Positions 5,460 through 10,896 of a stretch of DNA of 10,896 bases are shown here, piece after piece. The stretch lies in contig JANYAB010000081.1 of NCBI GenBank assembly GCA_025355225.1, positions 1 to 10,896 on the forward strand, written 5' to 3'. Position 1 is the first letter of the stretch. The number at the start of each line of letters is the position of its first letter. The notes beneath the pieces were generated by a model. It saw only the letters and a list, made by a program, of their open reading frames with translations, made no database searches and was not told the DNA's origin. This DNA is from Bacteroidota bacterium (GTDB lineage: Bacteria > Bacteroidota > Bacteroidia > Sphingobacteriales > Sphingobacteriaceae). A program made the position numbers and the translations under genes.

Positions 5460-6650
5460 TTAAACCTTCAGCTTCAGCCTGCGTTTTTCCAGGAAGCCTC
5501 CTATCCACACCGTAATAAATGCGATAGCAACTGAGCGTGAAAAGCCTCCGATGCCGCTATTTAAAACCGCGGGGTAACTGAAATTTACCAATTTAAAAAA
5601 ACCAACCATAAAGTAGGGGAGCAGGTAACAGGTGAGCGTGGCAGTTCCCGCAGGCCATATGAACTTGAACCAATTTTTCTTGCCTTTAAAATCTACAAGG
5701 TATATCATGAGCTCAAAAACCAGGATGCTTATACCTGCACATATAAAAACCCATGATGGGGTAGAGCGGATCTTGGAGATACCTGCAGTATAAGGGCGTA
5801 TAAGCAAACCTACCGCTATCGCTAAGCATCCTGCAACTGCAAGCAAAAGCCACATTGCCCGGTTATTGTTTTTTGCTGCCAACTGTTCATGCCATAACGA
5901 AACAACAATGCCGGCCATTACCAGGACTGCGGATGAGGCATCGTGAATTACCCACAGATTCAAATGCAGGGACGTGCCATGCGCTACTATGTTAATAGCC
6001 ACGAGCGCGACGAGGGCGGAAAGCATTATAGGGAATTTGCCTTTAGCTAATAAAAAGATACCCGCGCAAACTAAATACGACCAGCCAATGATGCCCAGGA
6101 TGCCCCACCATGAGGGGTTTAGGCCTTCGGGTGCGTCGGGCTTGCCACCTTTGAATAAAAAAGCCATCAATATTAGTATAAGCCAGCCTGCGCCTATTAA
6201 AACATAGCGCTTCACTTTTGACCAGGTTTCGGGATAATCGAGCCATATTAAAAAGAAACTGAGGGTGATAAGTATTTCCCAAACAGATTCGGGCAACATA
6301 GAGGCAGAGCTATATTTTTCGAGATTGACATGGAAAAAACCCATCACGATGAGTGCAAACGAGCGTGACAGGATTGATAAAGCAATACTGTTGAATGGCA
6401 CGCCTTTTTGCAGTTTGCGACCAATAGCCAGCGGGATGGACAGACCGACAATAAACAGGAATGCGGGGAAAATAGTATCCGCAAAACCCATCCTGTCCTC
6501 CATTCTTTTGGCATGTTCCATCCAGATGGGCATGCCCTTGACGCCGCTCAGGTCGTTAATAAAGATCATTAATAACATGGTTAAGGCGCGGAATGCATCT
6601 ACTGAAAGAAGTCGGTTTGATGCATCTTTTGACGATGTGGGCTGGCTCAT
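5460..6650 (-). CDS. Multi-pass membrane protein, DUF5009 / HGSNAT-like acyltransferase family
   Basis: Predicted inner-membrane protein of the family related to heparan-alpha-glucosaminide N-acetyltransferase (HGSNAT, YeiB/acyltransferase-3-like fold), thought to move an acetyl group from cytoplasmic acetyl-CoA to a sugar across the membrane. The 396-aa product opens with RLLSVDAFRALTMLLMIFIND (13-33), the family hallmark (R-x-x-S-V/L-D-x-x-R-G/A at the first helix). About 11-12 hydrophobic segments follow, for example FPAFLFIVGLSIPLAI, YVLIGAGWLILILMAFLF and ISILVFELMIYLVDF. Residues 45-55 (EHAKRMEDRMG) form a charged first loop before FADTIFPAFLF, as in DUF5009 proteins. Start ATG at 6648-6650; stop at 5460-5462. 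It is transcribed alone, divergent from the YdcF-like gene. No polysaccharide-degradation genes are beside it, so the substrate is unknown. Confidence 0.82.
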   Translation of the reverse strand: MSQPTSSKDASNRLLSVDAFRALTMLLMIFINDLSGVKGMPIWMEHAKRMEDRMGFADTIFPAFLFIVGLSIPLAIGRKLQKGVPFNSIALSILSRSFALIVMGFFHVNLEKYSSASMLPESVWEILITLSFFLIWLDYPETWSKVKRYVLIGAGWLILILMAFLFKGGKPDAPEGLNPSWWGILGIIGWSYLVCAGIFLLAKGKFPIMLSALVALVAINIVAHGTSLHLNLWVIHDASSAVLVMAGIVVSLWHEQLAAKNNNRAMWLLLAVAGCLAIAVGLLIRPYTAGISKIRSTPSWVFICAGISILVFELMIYLVDFKGKKNWFKFIWPAGTATLTCYLLPYFMVGFFKLVNFSYPAVLNSGIGGFSRSVAIAFITVWIGGFLEKRRLKLKV

Positions 6651-6771
6651 GATTGATATAAATTAACTCGGTCGCTTTAAAGATGAGGAAAAGCTGTTAT
6701 TTATTCATAATTTTTGCAAATAAATACTAACTCTACAGCTTTAAAACTTTATAACAATCCAACAATACCTC

Positions 6772-6779
6772 TACATTTG
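6772..6779 (+). promoter_or_regulatory. -7 promoter element for the YdcF-like gene
   Basis: TACATTTG matches the Bacteroidota TAnnTTTG element exactly and sits in TCTACATTTGC (6770-6780). Transcription would begin near 6786, leaving a ~40-nt leader before ATG 6827. The -33 TTG element is not clear. The same 11-mer occurs before the biotin carboxylase gene. Confidence 0.6.
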
Positions 6780-6826
6780 CGCCAGTTAACCAAAAATATT
6801 CGGGCAGTTACGTAATACTATCAGCT

Positions 6827-7579
6827 ATGTATTTTATATTTTCAAAGGTCCTGCTTTTTTTATTGTCTCCGCTTAACTGGGTAGTGGCTTTCCTGCTTAT
6901 TGCATTGTTCACAAAACGCCCGAAATTAAAAAAACGCTCATTTATTATTTCAGTAGTGCTGTTAATTGTTTTCTCCAACCATTTTTTATTACAACAGTTT
7001 GCAAAAAACTATGACATAGATCCTGTTCCTTTAGATAAAGGGAAAGTTTATAGCGCTGCAATTGTGCTGGGGGGATTTTCGGGCGAGGATAAAAATGGGA
7101 AGGGCTTTTTTAATGGGCATTCGGATAGGTTTATTGAGGGGATTAAGTTGAAGGCTGAAGGGCAGGTATCTCATATTCTGATCAGCAGCGGCAACGGAAA
7201 TTTACGACCAGGCAGCTTTACTGAAGGCGGATGGGTTAAAAGTGTATTAACGGACTTTAAATTTCCGGATAACACGATACTGATAGAGCAGAAATCCCGA
7301 AATACATTTGAGAATGCGGCATTCACCAAAAACATAATTGATAAAGCCCATTTATCGCCGCCTTACCTATTGGTTACCTCAGCGTTTCACATGCGCCGCG
7401 CGCTCTATATCTTTAAAAAAGCAGGTTTAGATGTAATTCCGTATCCCTGTGCCTACCTCGCCGGAAACACAAAGATTAATTTTACAGATTATTGGCTGCC
7501 TGATTCCAGCACATTAAGCAACTGGGAATTGTACACAAAAGAATTAGTTGGCCTGGCAGTTACCCATTTGAAAGAATAA
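6827..7579 (+). CDS. YdcF/SanA/ElyC-family (DUF218) membrane-anchored protein
   Basis: DUF218 proteins have a Rossmann-like domain on the outer side of the inner membrane; ElyC and SanA of E. coli affect envelope integrity, but a reaction is not established. The 250-aa product has two N-terminal membrane helices (about 5-28 and 38-55) separated by the basic loop TKRPKLKKR, as in ElyC. The DUF218 domain follows: YSAAIVLGGFS (75-85, first strand and Gly loop), GHSDRFIEGIKLKAEG (97-112) and HILISSGNG (116-124). The signature E-x-KSRNTFENA (154-164) and LLVTSAFHMRRA (181-192) complete it, the last with the conserved TS-x-x-H-x-x-R pattern. The ATG is placed by the first membrane helix and by the promoter at 6772. 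The biotin carboxylase gene follows after 77 bp with its own -7 element, so co-transcription is uncertain. Confidence 0.9.
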   Translation: MYFIFSKVLLFLLSPLNWVVAFLLIALFTKRPKLKKRSFIISVVLLIVFSNHFLLQQFAKNYDIDPVPLDKGKVYSAAIVLGGFSGEDKNGKGFFNGHSDRFIEGIKLKAEGQVSHILISSGNGNLRPGSFTEGGWVKSVLTDFKFPDNTILIEQKSRNTFENAAFTKNIIDKAHLSPPYLLVTSAFHMRRALYIFKKAGLDVIPYPCAYLAGNTKINFTDYWLPDSSTLSNWELYTKELVGLAVTHLKE

Positions 7580-7643
7580 TCTACCAGTTTAAGGTTTTTA
7601 ATCTCAACAGCGATCTCCATCGCAACATTTAGAGCAAATCTTC

Positions 7644-7651
7644 TACATTTG
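7644..7651 (+). promoter_or_regulatory. -7 promoter element abutting the biotin carboxylase start
   Basis: TACATTTG is an exact TAnnTTTG match inside TCTACATTTGC (7642-7652), identical to the element at 6770-6780. It ends only 5 bp before ATG 7657, so transcription from it would begin at or next to the start codon, giving a leaderless or nearly leaderless mRNA. No clear -33 element is seen; chance occurrence is possible. Confidence 0.4.
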
Positions 7652-7656
7652 CTGAT

Positions 7657-9144
7657 ATGCAAAAAATCCTCATTGCTAATAGGGGCGAGATCGCTTTAAG
7701 AATAATGCGTTCGGCGCGCGAAATGGGTATAAAAACAGTTGCCGTGTACTCCGCTGCCGATCGAAACGCATTACATGTTCGGTATGCCGACGAGTCTGTT
7801 TTTATAGGTGAAGCACCGTCCAGCCAATCTTATCTTGTTGGCGACAAGATCATTGAAGCCTGCCGTAAAACCGGGGCAGAAGGGATTCATCCCGGATATG
7901 GCTTCCTTTCGGAAAATGCCGCTTTTGCAAGGCAGGTAAGAGAAGCAGCGCTTATCCTTATCGGCCCATCTCCCGAGGCGATGGAGATAATGGGCAATAA
8001 GTTGTCGGCTAAGGCTGCCGCTTTAAAATATAATATACCCATGGTTCCTGGAACAGAAGAAGCAATATCGGATATTTCAGAAGCCAAAAAACGCGCCGTT
8101 GAGGTGGGTTTCCCTATCCTGATCAAAGCAGCAGCCGGCGGCGGAGGAAAGGGCATGCGTGTAGTGGAAAACGTAAACGATTTTGAAGAACAAATGCACC
8201 GGGCGGTATCTGAAGCAACATCGGCATTTGGCGATGGCTCTGTTTTTATAGAACATTACGTTTCGTCGCCAAAACATATCGAGATACAGGTATTAGGTGA
8301 TACGCATGGCAATATTGTTCATTTATTTGAACGTGATTGCTCGGTGCAGCGCCGCCATCAAAAAGTGGTGGAGGAAGCACCCTCATTTGTGCTTACGCCC
8401 GAAATTCGGGAACAGATGGGACGGTGTGCTGTGGATGTTGCCAGGTCGGTAAACTATACAGGTGCTGGCACGGTAGAATTTATAATGGACAAGGAGCTAA
8501 ACTTTTACTTCCTGGAAATGAATACCCGGCTACAGGTGGAGCACCCGGTTACTGAACTAATAACAGGAGTGGACCTTGTAAAGGAACAAATACGGATAGC
8601 CCGCGGCGAACCGATCAGCTTTAAACAAACAGACCTTAAGATAAATGGCCACGCTATTGAACTGAGAGTATATGCAGAGGACCCTGCCAATAATTTTTTA
8701 CCCGATATCGGTACTCTGCAAACCTATGTCACCCCAAAAGGACCTGGCGTTCGGGTAGACGACGGCTTTGAACAGGGCATGGAAATCCCAATCTACTACG
8801 ACCCGATGATAGCCAAACTGATCACTTATGGTAAAGACAGGGCTGAAGCCATAGAGCGGATGATACGGGCCATTGATGAATATCATATCACCGGAATTAT
8901 CACCACCCTTGGTTTTGGGAGGTTTGTTATGCAGCATGAAGCCTTTACATCGGGCAATTTTGATACCCATTTCGTTCAAAAATATTTCAGTCCCGAAGTT
9001 CTTCAAAATGGCGATGAGCGCGGTGCTTTTATAGCTGCGCTGATAATGGAAAGGCTGCTTGCTGAAAAAAAATCTAATATTAGTACTACGCTTGTTAATA
9101 CCGAAGTGTCTAAATGGGAAATAAACAGGCGAACCCTTACCTAA
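7657..9144 (+). CDS. accC: Biotin carboxylase subunit of acetyl-/propionyl-CoA carboxylase
   Basis: ATP-grasp enzyme that carboxylates the biotin of a carrier protein using bicarbonate and ATP, the first half-reaction of acyl-CoA carboxylase. The N-terminal domain starts IANRGEIALRIMRSA (6-20), so ATG 7657 is certain. GIHPGYGFLSEN (76-87) is the family signature. Lys157 plus the Gly-rich loop AAAGGGGKG (158-166) bind ATP. HQKVVEEAPS (234-243) includes Lys236, equivalent to E. coli Lys238. Glu274, Glu287 and Asn289 are metal ligands, and Arg291/Glu295 in EMNTRLQVEHP (287-297) are the catalytic pair; Arg337 matches E. coli Arg338. All catalytic residues are intact. The 495 aa exceed the ~450 of E. 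coli AccC; the extra ~45 residues at the end are not a biotinyl domain (no MKM motif). No carrier or carboxyltransferase gene lies within the window. Whether it serves acetyl-CoA or propionyl-CoA carboxylase cannot be told. Confidence 0.93.
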   Translation: MQKILIANRGEIALRIMRSAREMGIKTVAVYSAADRNALHVRYADESVFIGEAPSSQSYLVGDKIIEACRKTGAEGIHPGYGFLSENAAFARQVREAALILIGPSPEAMEIMGNKLSAKAAALKYNIPMVPGTEEAISDISEAKKRAVEVGFPILIKAAAGGGGKGMRVVENVNDFEEQMHRAVSEATSAFGDGSVFIEHYVSSPKHIEIQVLGDTHGNIVHLFERDCSVQRRHQKVVEEAPSFVLTPEIREQMGRCAVDVARSVNYTGAGTVEFIMDKELNFYFLEMNTRLQVEHPVTELITGVDLVKEQIRIARGEPISFKQTDLKINGHAIELRVYAEDPANNFLPDIGTLQTYVTPKGPGVRVDDGFEQGMEIPIYYDPMIAKLITYGKDRAEAIERMIRAIDEYHITGIITTLGFGRFVMQHEAFTSGNFDTHFVQKYFSPEVLQNGDERGAFIAALIMERLLAEKKSNISTTLVNTEVSKWEINRRTLT

Positions 9145-9216
9145 ATCGTCTAACCTTGCCCCCTCAAAACGGCGCAGCCCTCATGAACGTCCCTAAAAAA
9201 CAAACAACCCGTGAAT

Positions 9217-9241
9217 AATCCCCCCGGTAGGGGAGACTTTA
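9217..9241 (+). repeat. Short GC-rich palindromic intergenic element, copy 1
   Basis: Between the convergent biotin carboxylase and Nudix genes, AATCC (9217-9221) leads into a hairpin TCCCC (9219-9223) with GGGGA (9230-9234), closing with GAGACTTTA (9233-9241). It has the same ends, AATCC...GAGA(A)ACTTTA, as the element at 10325-10371. A GCCCCCTCAA at 9158-9167 may be a detached outer part. The short T3 run makes it a poor terminator on the plus strand. Confidence 0.5.
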
Positions 9242-9250
9242 AAAATCAAT

Positions 9251-9721
9251 TTAAAACCCGGGAATATTTAGGTGGGATAAAAGCTCCGTAATTAAACCAG
9301 CCTGGGCTGCTATAATCTTTATTTTTGCTGTTTCGATATTGAACCAGGCAGCTTTGTCGATCTCAGGGAAACTTTTAAACTTCCCCGATTTTGGCGGCCA
9401 CTCCAGTTCAAAAGTATTGCTCACATTAGTTGCTGGATTGATATCTCCTTCAACTGCCCAGGCAAAGACCATTTTGCCGTTTTTTTGCTTAATTGGTGCT
9501 AATGAAATAAAAGTGCCGTCAATAGTTTGCCCTGTTTCTTCAAAAAATTCACGTTTAGCCGCATCAAGTGGGTTTTCGTCATCCAAAAACTCACCTTTGG
9601 GTATTGACCATGATCCATCGTCTTTATTGACAAAGAAAGGGCCGCCAGGATGCACCAGGAATACCTGCAGTTCCTGGTTGGTTGTCCGGTATAACAATAT
9701 TCCTGCGCTTTGTTTAACCAT
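9251..9721 (-). CDS. Nudix hydrolase (COG4119-like predicted NTP pyrophosphohydrolase)
   Basis: Nudix enzymes hydrolyse nucleoside diphosphates linked to another group, using divalent metal bound by the Nudix box. The 156-aa product carries the full box, GX5EX7REUXEEXG: Gly43, Glu49, Arg57-Glu58, Glu61-Glu62 and Gly64 (GEFLDDENPLDAAKREFFEE starts it), so it should be active. The N-terminus KQSAGILLYR (3-12), VFLVHPGGPFF (20-30), DDGSWSIPKG (34-43), and FELEWPPKSGK with SFPEID further on are typical of the COG4119 subgroup, whose substrate is not defined. Start ATG at 9719-9721, at the expected distance from the AGILLY strand. It is divergent from the SRPBCC gene with a 95-bp shared spacer, and convergent with the biotin carboxylase gene. 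Confidence 0.92.
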   Translation of the reverse strand: MVKQSAGILLYRTTNQELQVFLVHPGGPFFVNKDDGSWSIPKGEFLDDENPLDAAKREFFEETGQTIDGTFISLAPIKQKNGKMVFAWAVEGDINPATNVSNTFELEWPPKSGKFKSFPEIDKAAWFNIETAKIKIIAAQAGLITELLSHLNIPGF

Positions 9722-9774
9722 ATTTATCGTCTAAGATTTAAAAGCAAATTAACAAAAGCCAAAACTTTAATCGT

Positions 9775-9782
9775 TATTTTTG
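9775..9782 (+). promoter_or_regulatory. Possible -7 promoter element for the SRPBCC gene
   Basis: TATTTTTG matches TAnnTTTG exactly, 34 bp upstream of ATG 9817. It would give a leader of roughly 25-30 nt. No clear TTG -33 element is seen in the AT-rich upstream sequence, where chance matches are common. Confidence 0.4.
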
Positions 9783-9816
9783 TTTGGAATAACAAAAGAT
9801 CAAACCAAAACCGGAT

Positions 9817-10314
9817 ATGGCTGAAAATAAATGGACGAAATTTACAATTACTGCTGATTTTGATACTGACGCGAGAAGCGTATATGAAGCCTGGGCAACC
9901 CCGGCGGGGCTGGAAAGTTGGTTTTTGCGTAAAGCGGAATTTTACACGGTGCCTATGCGGCTAAGAGAGCCTCACGAGTTTATATTAAAGGAAGATACCT
10001 ACGCCTGGTATTGGCATGGGTTTGATGATAATGCTGTAGAAAGAGGGCAGGTGCTTGAAGTGAATAGCATTGACTTTTTAAAATTTACCTTCTCGGGCAA
10101 TAGCGTAGTCACAGTATCCATTTCGACCAAAAACGGGCTGACGATTTTAGAACTTACCCAGGCAAATATCCCTGAAGAAAGTGACCCGGAAAAGAACCTG
10201 TACGTACAGTGCCAGATAGGATGGACGTTTTATTTAGCCAACCTGAAATCAATTATCGAAGGAGGAATTGATTTGCGGAATAAACGGCTGGATGTGAAGA
10301 GTAATTTTAAATAA
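9817..10314 (+). CDS. SRPBCC / AHSA1-like (START-fold) domain protein
   Basis: Single-domain START-fold protein of the group annotated as activator of Hsp90 ATPase homologue 1-like; such bacterial proteins bind small hydrophobic ligands, but the ligand is rarely known. The 165-aa product has KFTITADFDTDARSVYEAWATPAGLESWF (8-36): first strand, helix alpha-1 and the hallmark W-x-T/D-P-x-x-L-x-x-W. A curved sheet follows, with YAWYWHGFDD (62-71), ERGQVLEVNSIDFLKFTF (75-92) and LTILELTQ (108-115). The long C-terminal helix QIGWTFYLANLKSIIEGG (133-150) contains the usual GW-x-x-x-L-x-x-L-K pattern. ATG 9817 puts the fold at the very start; the overlapping frame at 9710-9964 is a shadow. It could share regulation with the divergent Nudix gene, but nothing links their roles. 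Confidence 0.88.
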   Translation: MAENKWTKFTITADFDTDARSVYEAWATPAGLESWFLRKAEFYTVPMRLREPHEFILKEDTYAWYWHGFDDNAVERGQVLEVNSIDFLKFTFSGNSVVTVSISTKNGLTILELTQANIPEESDPEKNLYVQCQIGWTFYLANLKSIIEGGIDLRNKRLDVKSNFK

Positions 10315-10315
10315 C

Positions 10316-10371
10316 GCCTCAACTAAATCCTCTCCTCCAAAGGAGTCCTTTGGACAAAAGAGAGAACTTTA
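10316..10371 (+). repeat. Palindromic intergenic element, copy 2 (long hairpin)
   Basis: Two bases after the SRPBCC stop, GCCTCAACT leads into AAATCC (10325-10330). A 5-bp outer stem CTCTC (10330-10334) pairs with GAGAG (10360-10364), and a perfect 9-bp inner stem TCCAAAGGA (10336-10344) pairs with TCCTTTGGA (10346-10354). It ends in GAGAACTTTA. No T-run follows, so it is not a standard terminator. It shares its ends with copy 1 and probably belongs to a dispersed repeat family; it may still protect the 3' end of the mRNA. Confidence 0.6.
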
Positions 10372-10400
10372 ACTTCACTTATTATATTTATTTTTGTTTT

Positions 10401-10427
10401 AATTCCCCCTTCAGGGGGTTAGGGGGC
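10401..10427 (-). repeat. Palindromic intergenic element, copy 3 (C5/G5/G5), overlapping the ribE start region
   Basis: CCCCCTTCAGGGGG (10405-10418) forms a tight hairpin, and a second G5 run (10422-10426) can pair with the same C5. Read on the minus strand it begins GCCCCCTAACCCCC, resembling the GCCTCAACTAAATCC start of copy 2. Copies 2 and 3 therefore face each other across a ~30-bp AT-rich centre. The second G5 lies 4 bp before the ribE ATG. Confidence 0.55.
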
Positions 10428-10430
10428 ACT

Positions 10431-10896
10431 ATGTTTACAGGAATTATAGAAACATTAGGTAAGATTACTAATCTGCGGCATGAGCAGGGAAATCTGCATA
10501 TTACAGTTGAATCAGCAATAGCTGCTGAATTAAAGATCGACCAGTCGGTTGCGCATAATGGAGTTTGTCTTACGGTTGTGGCTTTGGCCGATGGTAAACA
10601 TACGGTGACGGCTATTGATGAGACCCTTCAAAAATCGAATACAGGGCATTTAAAAACCGGTGACCTGGTGAACCTGGAACGTTGTATGCAGATGAATGGG
10701 CGCCTCGACGGTCATATTGTACAAGGTCATGTTGACCAAACCGCCGTTTGTACTGAATTTAGAGAACTGGACGGCAGTTGGGAATACACCTTTGAATATG
10801 ATGCCTCAATTGGCAATGTAACTGTTGAAAAAGGATCTGTTTGTATTAACGGCATCAGCCTGACTGTTATCAATTCCAAATCAAACAGCTTTTCGG
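10431..10896 (+). CDS. ribE: Riboflavin synthase alpha subunit (partial, 3' end outside window)
   Basis: Catalyses dismutation of two 6,7-dimethyl-8-ribityllumazine molecules to riboflavin and a pyrimidinedione, the last step of riboflavin synthesis; works as a cytosolic trimer. The visible 155 residues of a usual ~195-200 begin with the family signature MFTGIIE at ATG 10431. The two homologous lumazine-binding barrels are recognisable. Barrel 1 carries AHNGVCLTVV (41-50) and ends near ERCMQMNG. Barrel 2 starts RLDGHIVQGHVD (91-102) and carries KGSVCINGISLTV (134-146). The NG-V-C-L-T-V and NGISLTV repeats are the ligand-binding signatures. The frame is open to the last base. An AGGGGG run from a repeat element sits 4 bp before the ATG and could act as a Shine-Dalgarno-like site. 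No FMN riboswitch is visible in the 116-bp gap upstream. Confidence 0.95.
   Translation, partial: MFTGIIETLGKITNLRHEQGNLHITVESAIAAELKIDQSVAHNGVCLTVVALADGKHTVTAIDETLQKSNTGHLKTGDLVNLERCMQMNGRLDGHIVQGHVDQTAVCTEFRELDGSWEYTFEYDASIGNVTVEKGSVCINGISLTVINSKSNSFS

Noticed and set aside
9265..9734. 131-codon plus-strand frame (9339-9734) opposite the Nudix gene
   Set aside because: It is the antisense shadow of a clear Nudix hydrolase with an intact Nudix box.
10316..10430. FMN riboswitch in front of riboflavin synthase
   Set aside because: The gap is only 116 bp, is mostly two palindromic elements plus AT-rich DNA, and lacks the conserved RFN-type core blocks.

Overview
The window looks like chromosomal DNA of a Bacteroidota bacterium, most likely Sphingobacteriaceae (Mucilaginibacter/Pedobacter-like). 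This is an inference from four things: moderate-to-low GC; A-rich, mostly Shine-Dalgarno-poor start regions; several exact copies of the Bacteroidota -7 promoter element (TAnnTTTG); and protein types common in that group, namely a BlaI-type repressor, a DUF5009-like membrane protein, a COG4119-type Nudix hydrolase and a stand-alone ~495-residue biotin carboxylase. No phage, transposase, CRISPR array, tRNA or rRNA is visible.

Layout. (1) 1-331, minus strand: 5' part of a BlaI/MecI/CopY repressor, cut by the window edge, with two matching operator-like dyads just upstream (337-371). (2) 593-2864, plus strand: a three-gene module of a lipoprotein with an Asp-rich loop and an Arg/Gly/Ser tail, a PspA/IM30 membrane-stress protein, and an unrecognised 250-residue protein with a winged-helix-like N-terminus and a Tyr-rich hydrophobic C-terminus. 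A clear intrinsic terminator (2880-2910) closes it. (3) 3006-5142, plus strand: a retinol-dehydrogenase-like SDR, a small exported two-heme cytochrome c, and a phosphinothricin-acetyltransferase-like GNAT enzyme, with a repeat-rich spacer and a terminator between the last two. (4) 5460-6650, minus strand: a multi-pass DUF5009/HGSNAT-like membrane protein. (5) 6827-9144, plus strand: a membrane-anchored YdcF/SanA (DUF218) protein, then a biotin carboxylase without its carrier or carboxyltransferase partners nearby. (6) 9251-9721, minus strand: a Nudix hydrolase, divergent from an SRPBCC/AHSA1-like protein (9817-10314). (7) 10431-10896, plus strand: 5' three-quarters of riboflavin synthase alpha, cut by the window edge.

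Most genes look like ordinary housekeeping or stress genes arranged singly or in pairs. The most interesting unit is the PspA-centred module. Both proteins flanking PspA carry Tyr-rich, low-complexity segments, and the lipoprotein has the general layout of the enterobacterial DUF1190 lipoproteins (YgiB/YjfM), one of which is encoded near a PspA paralogue (YjfJ). It is a reasonable candidate for a poorly described envelope-stress system. The second theme is intergenic repeats: GAATATCGAAC copies after the cytochrome gene, CACGAATT copies before pspA, and three GC-rich palindromic elements around 9.2 and 10.3-10.4 kb, one of which supplies the purine-rich stretch directly in front of the riboflavin synthase start codon.
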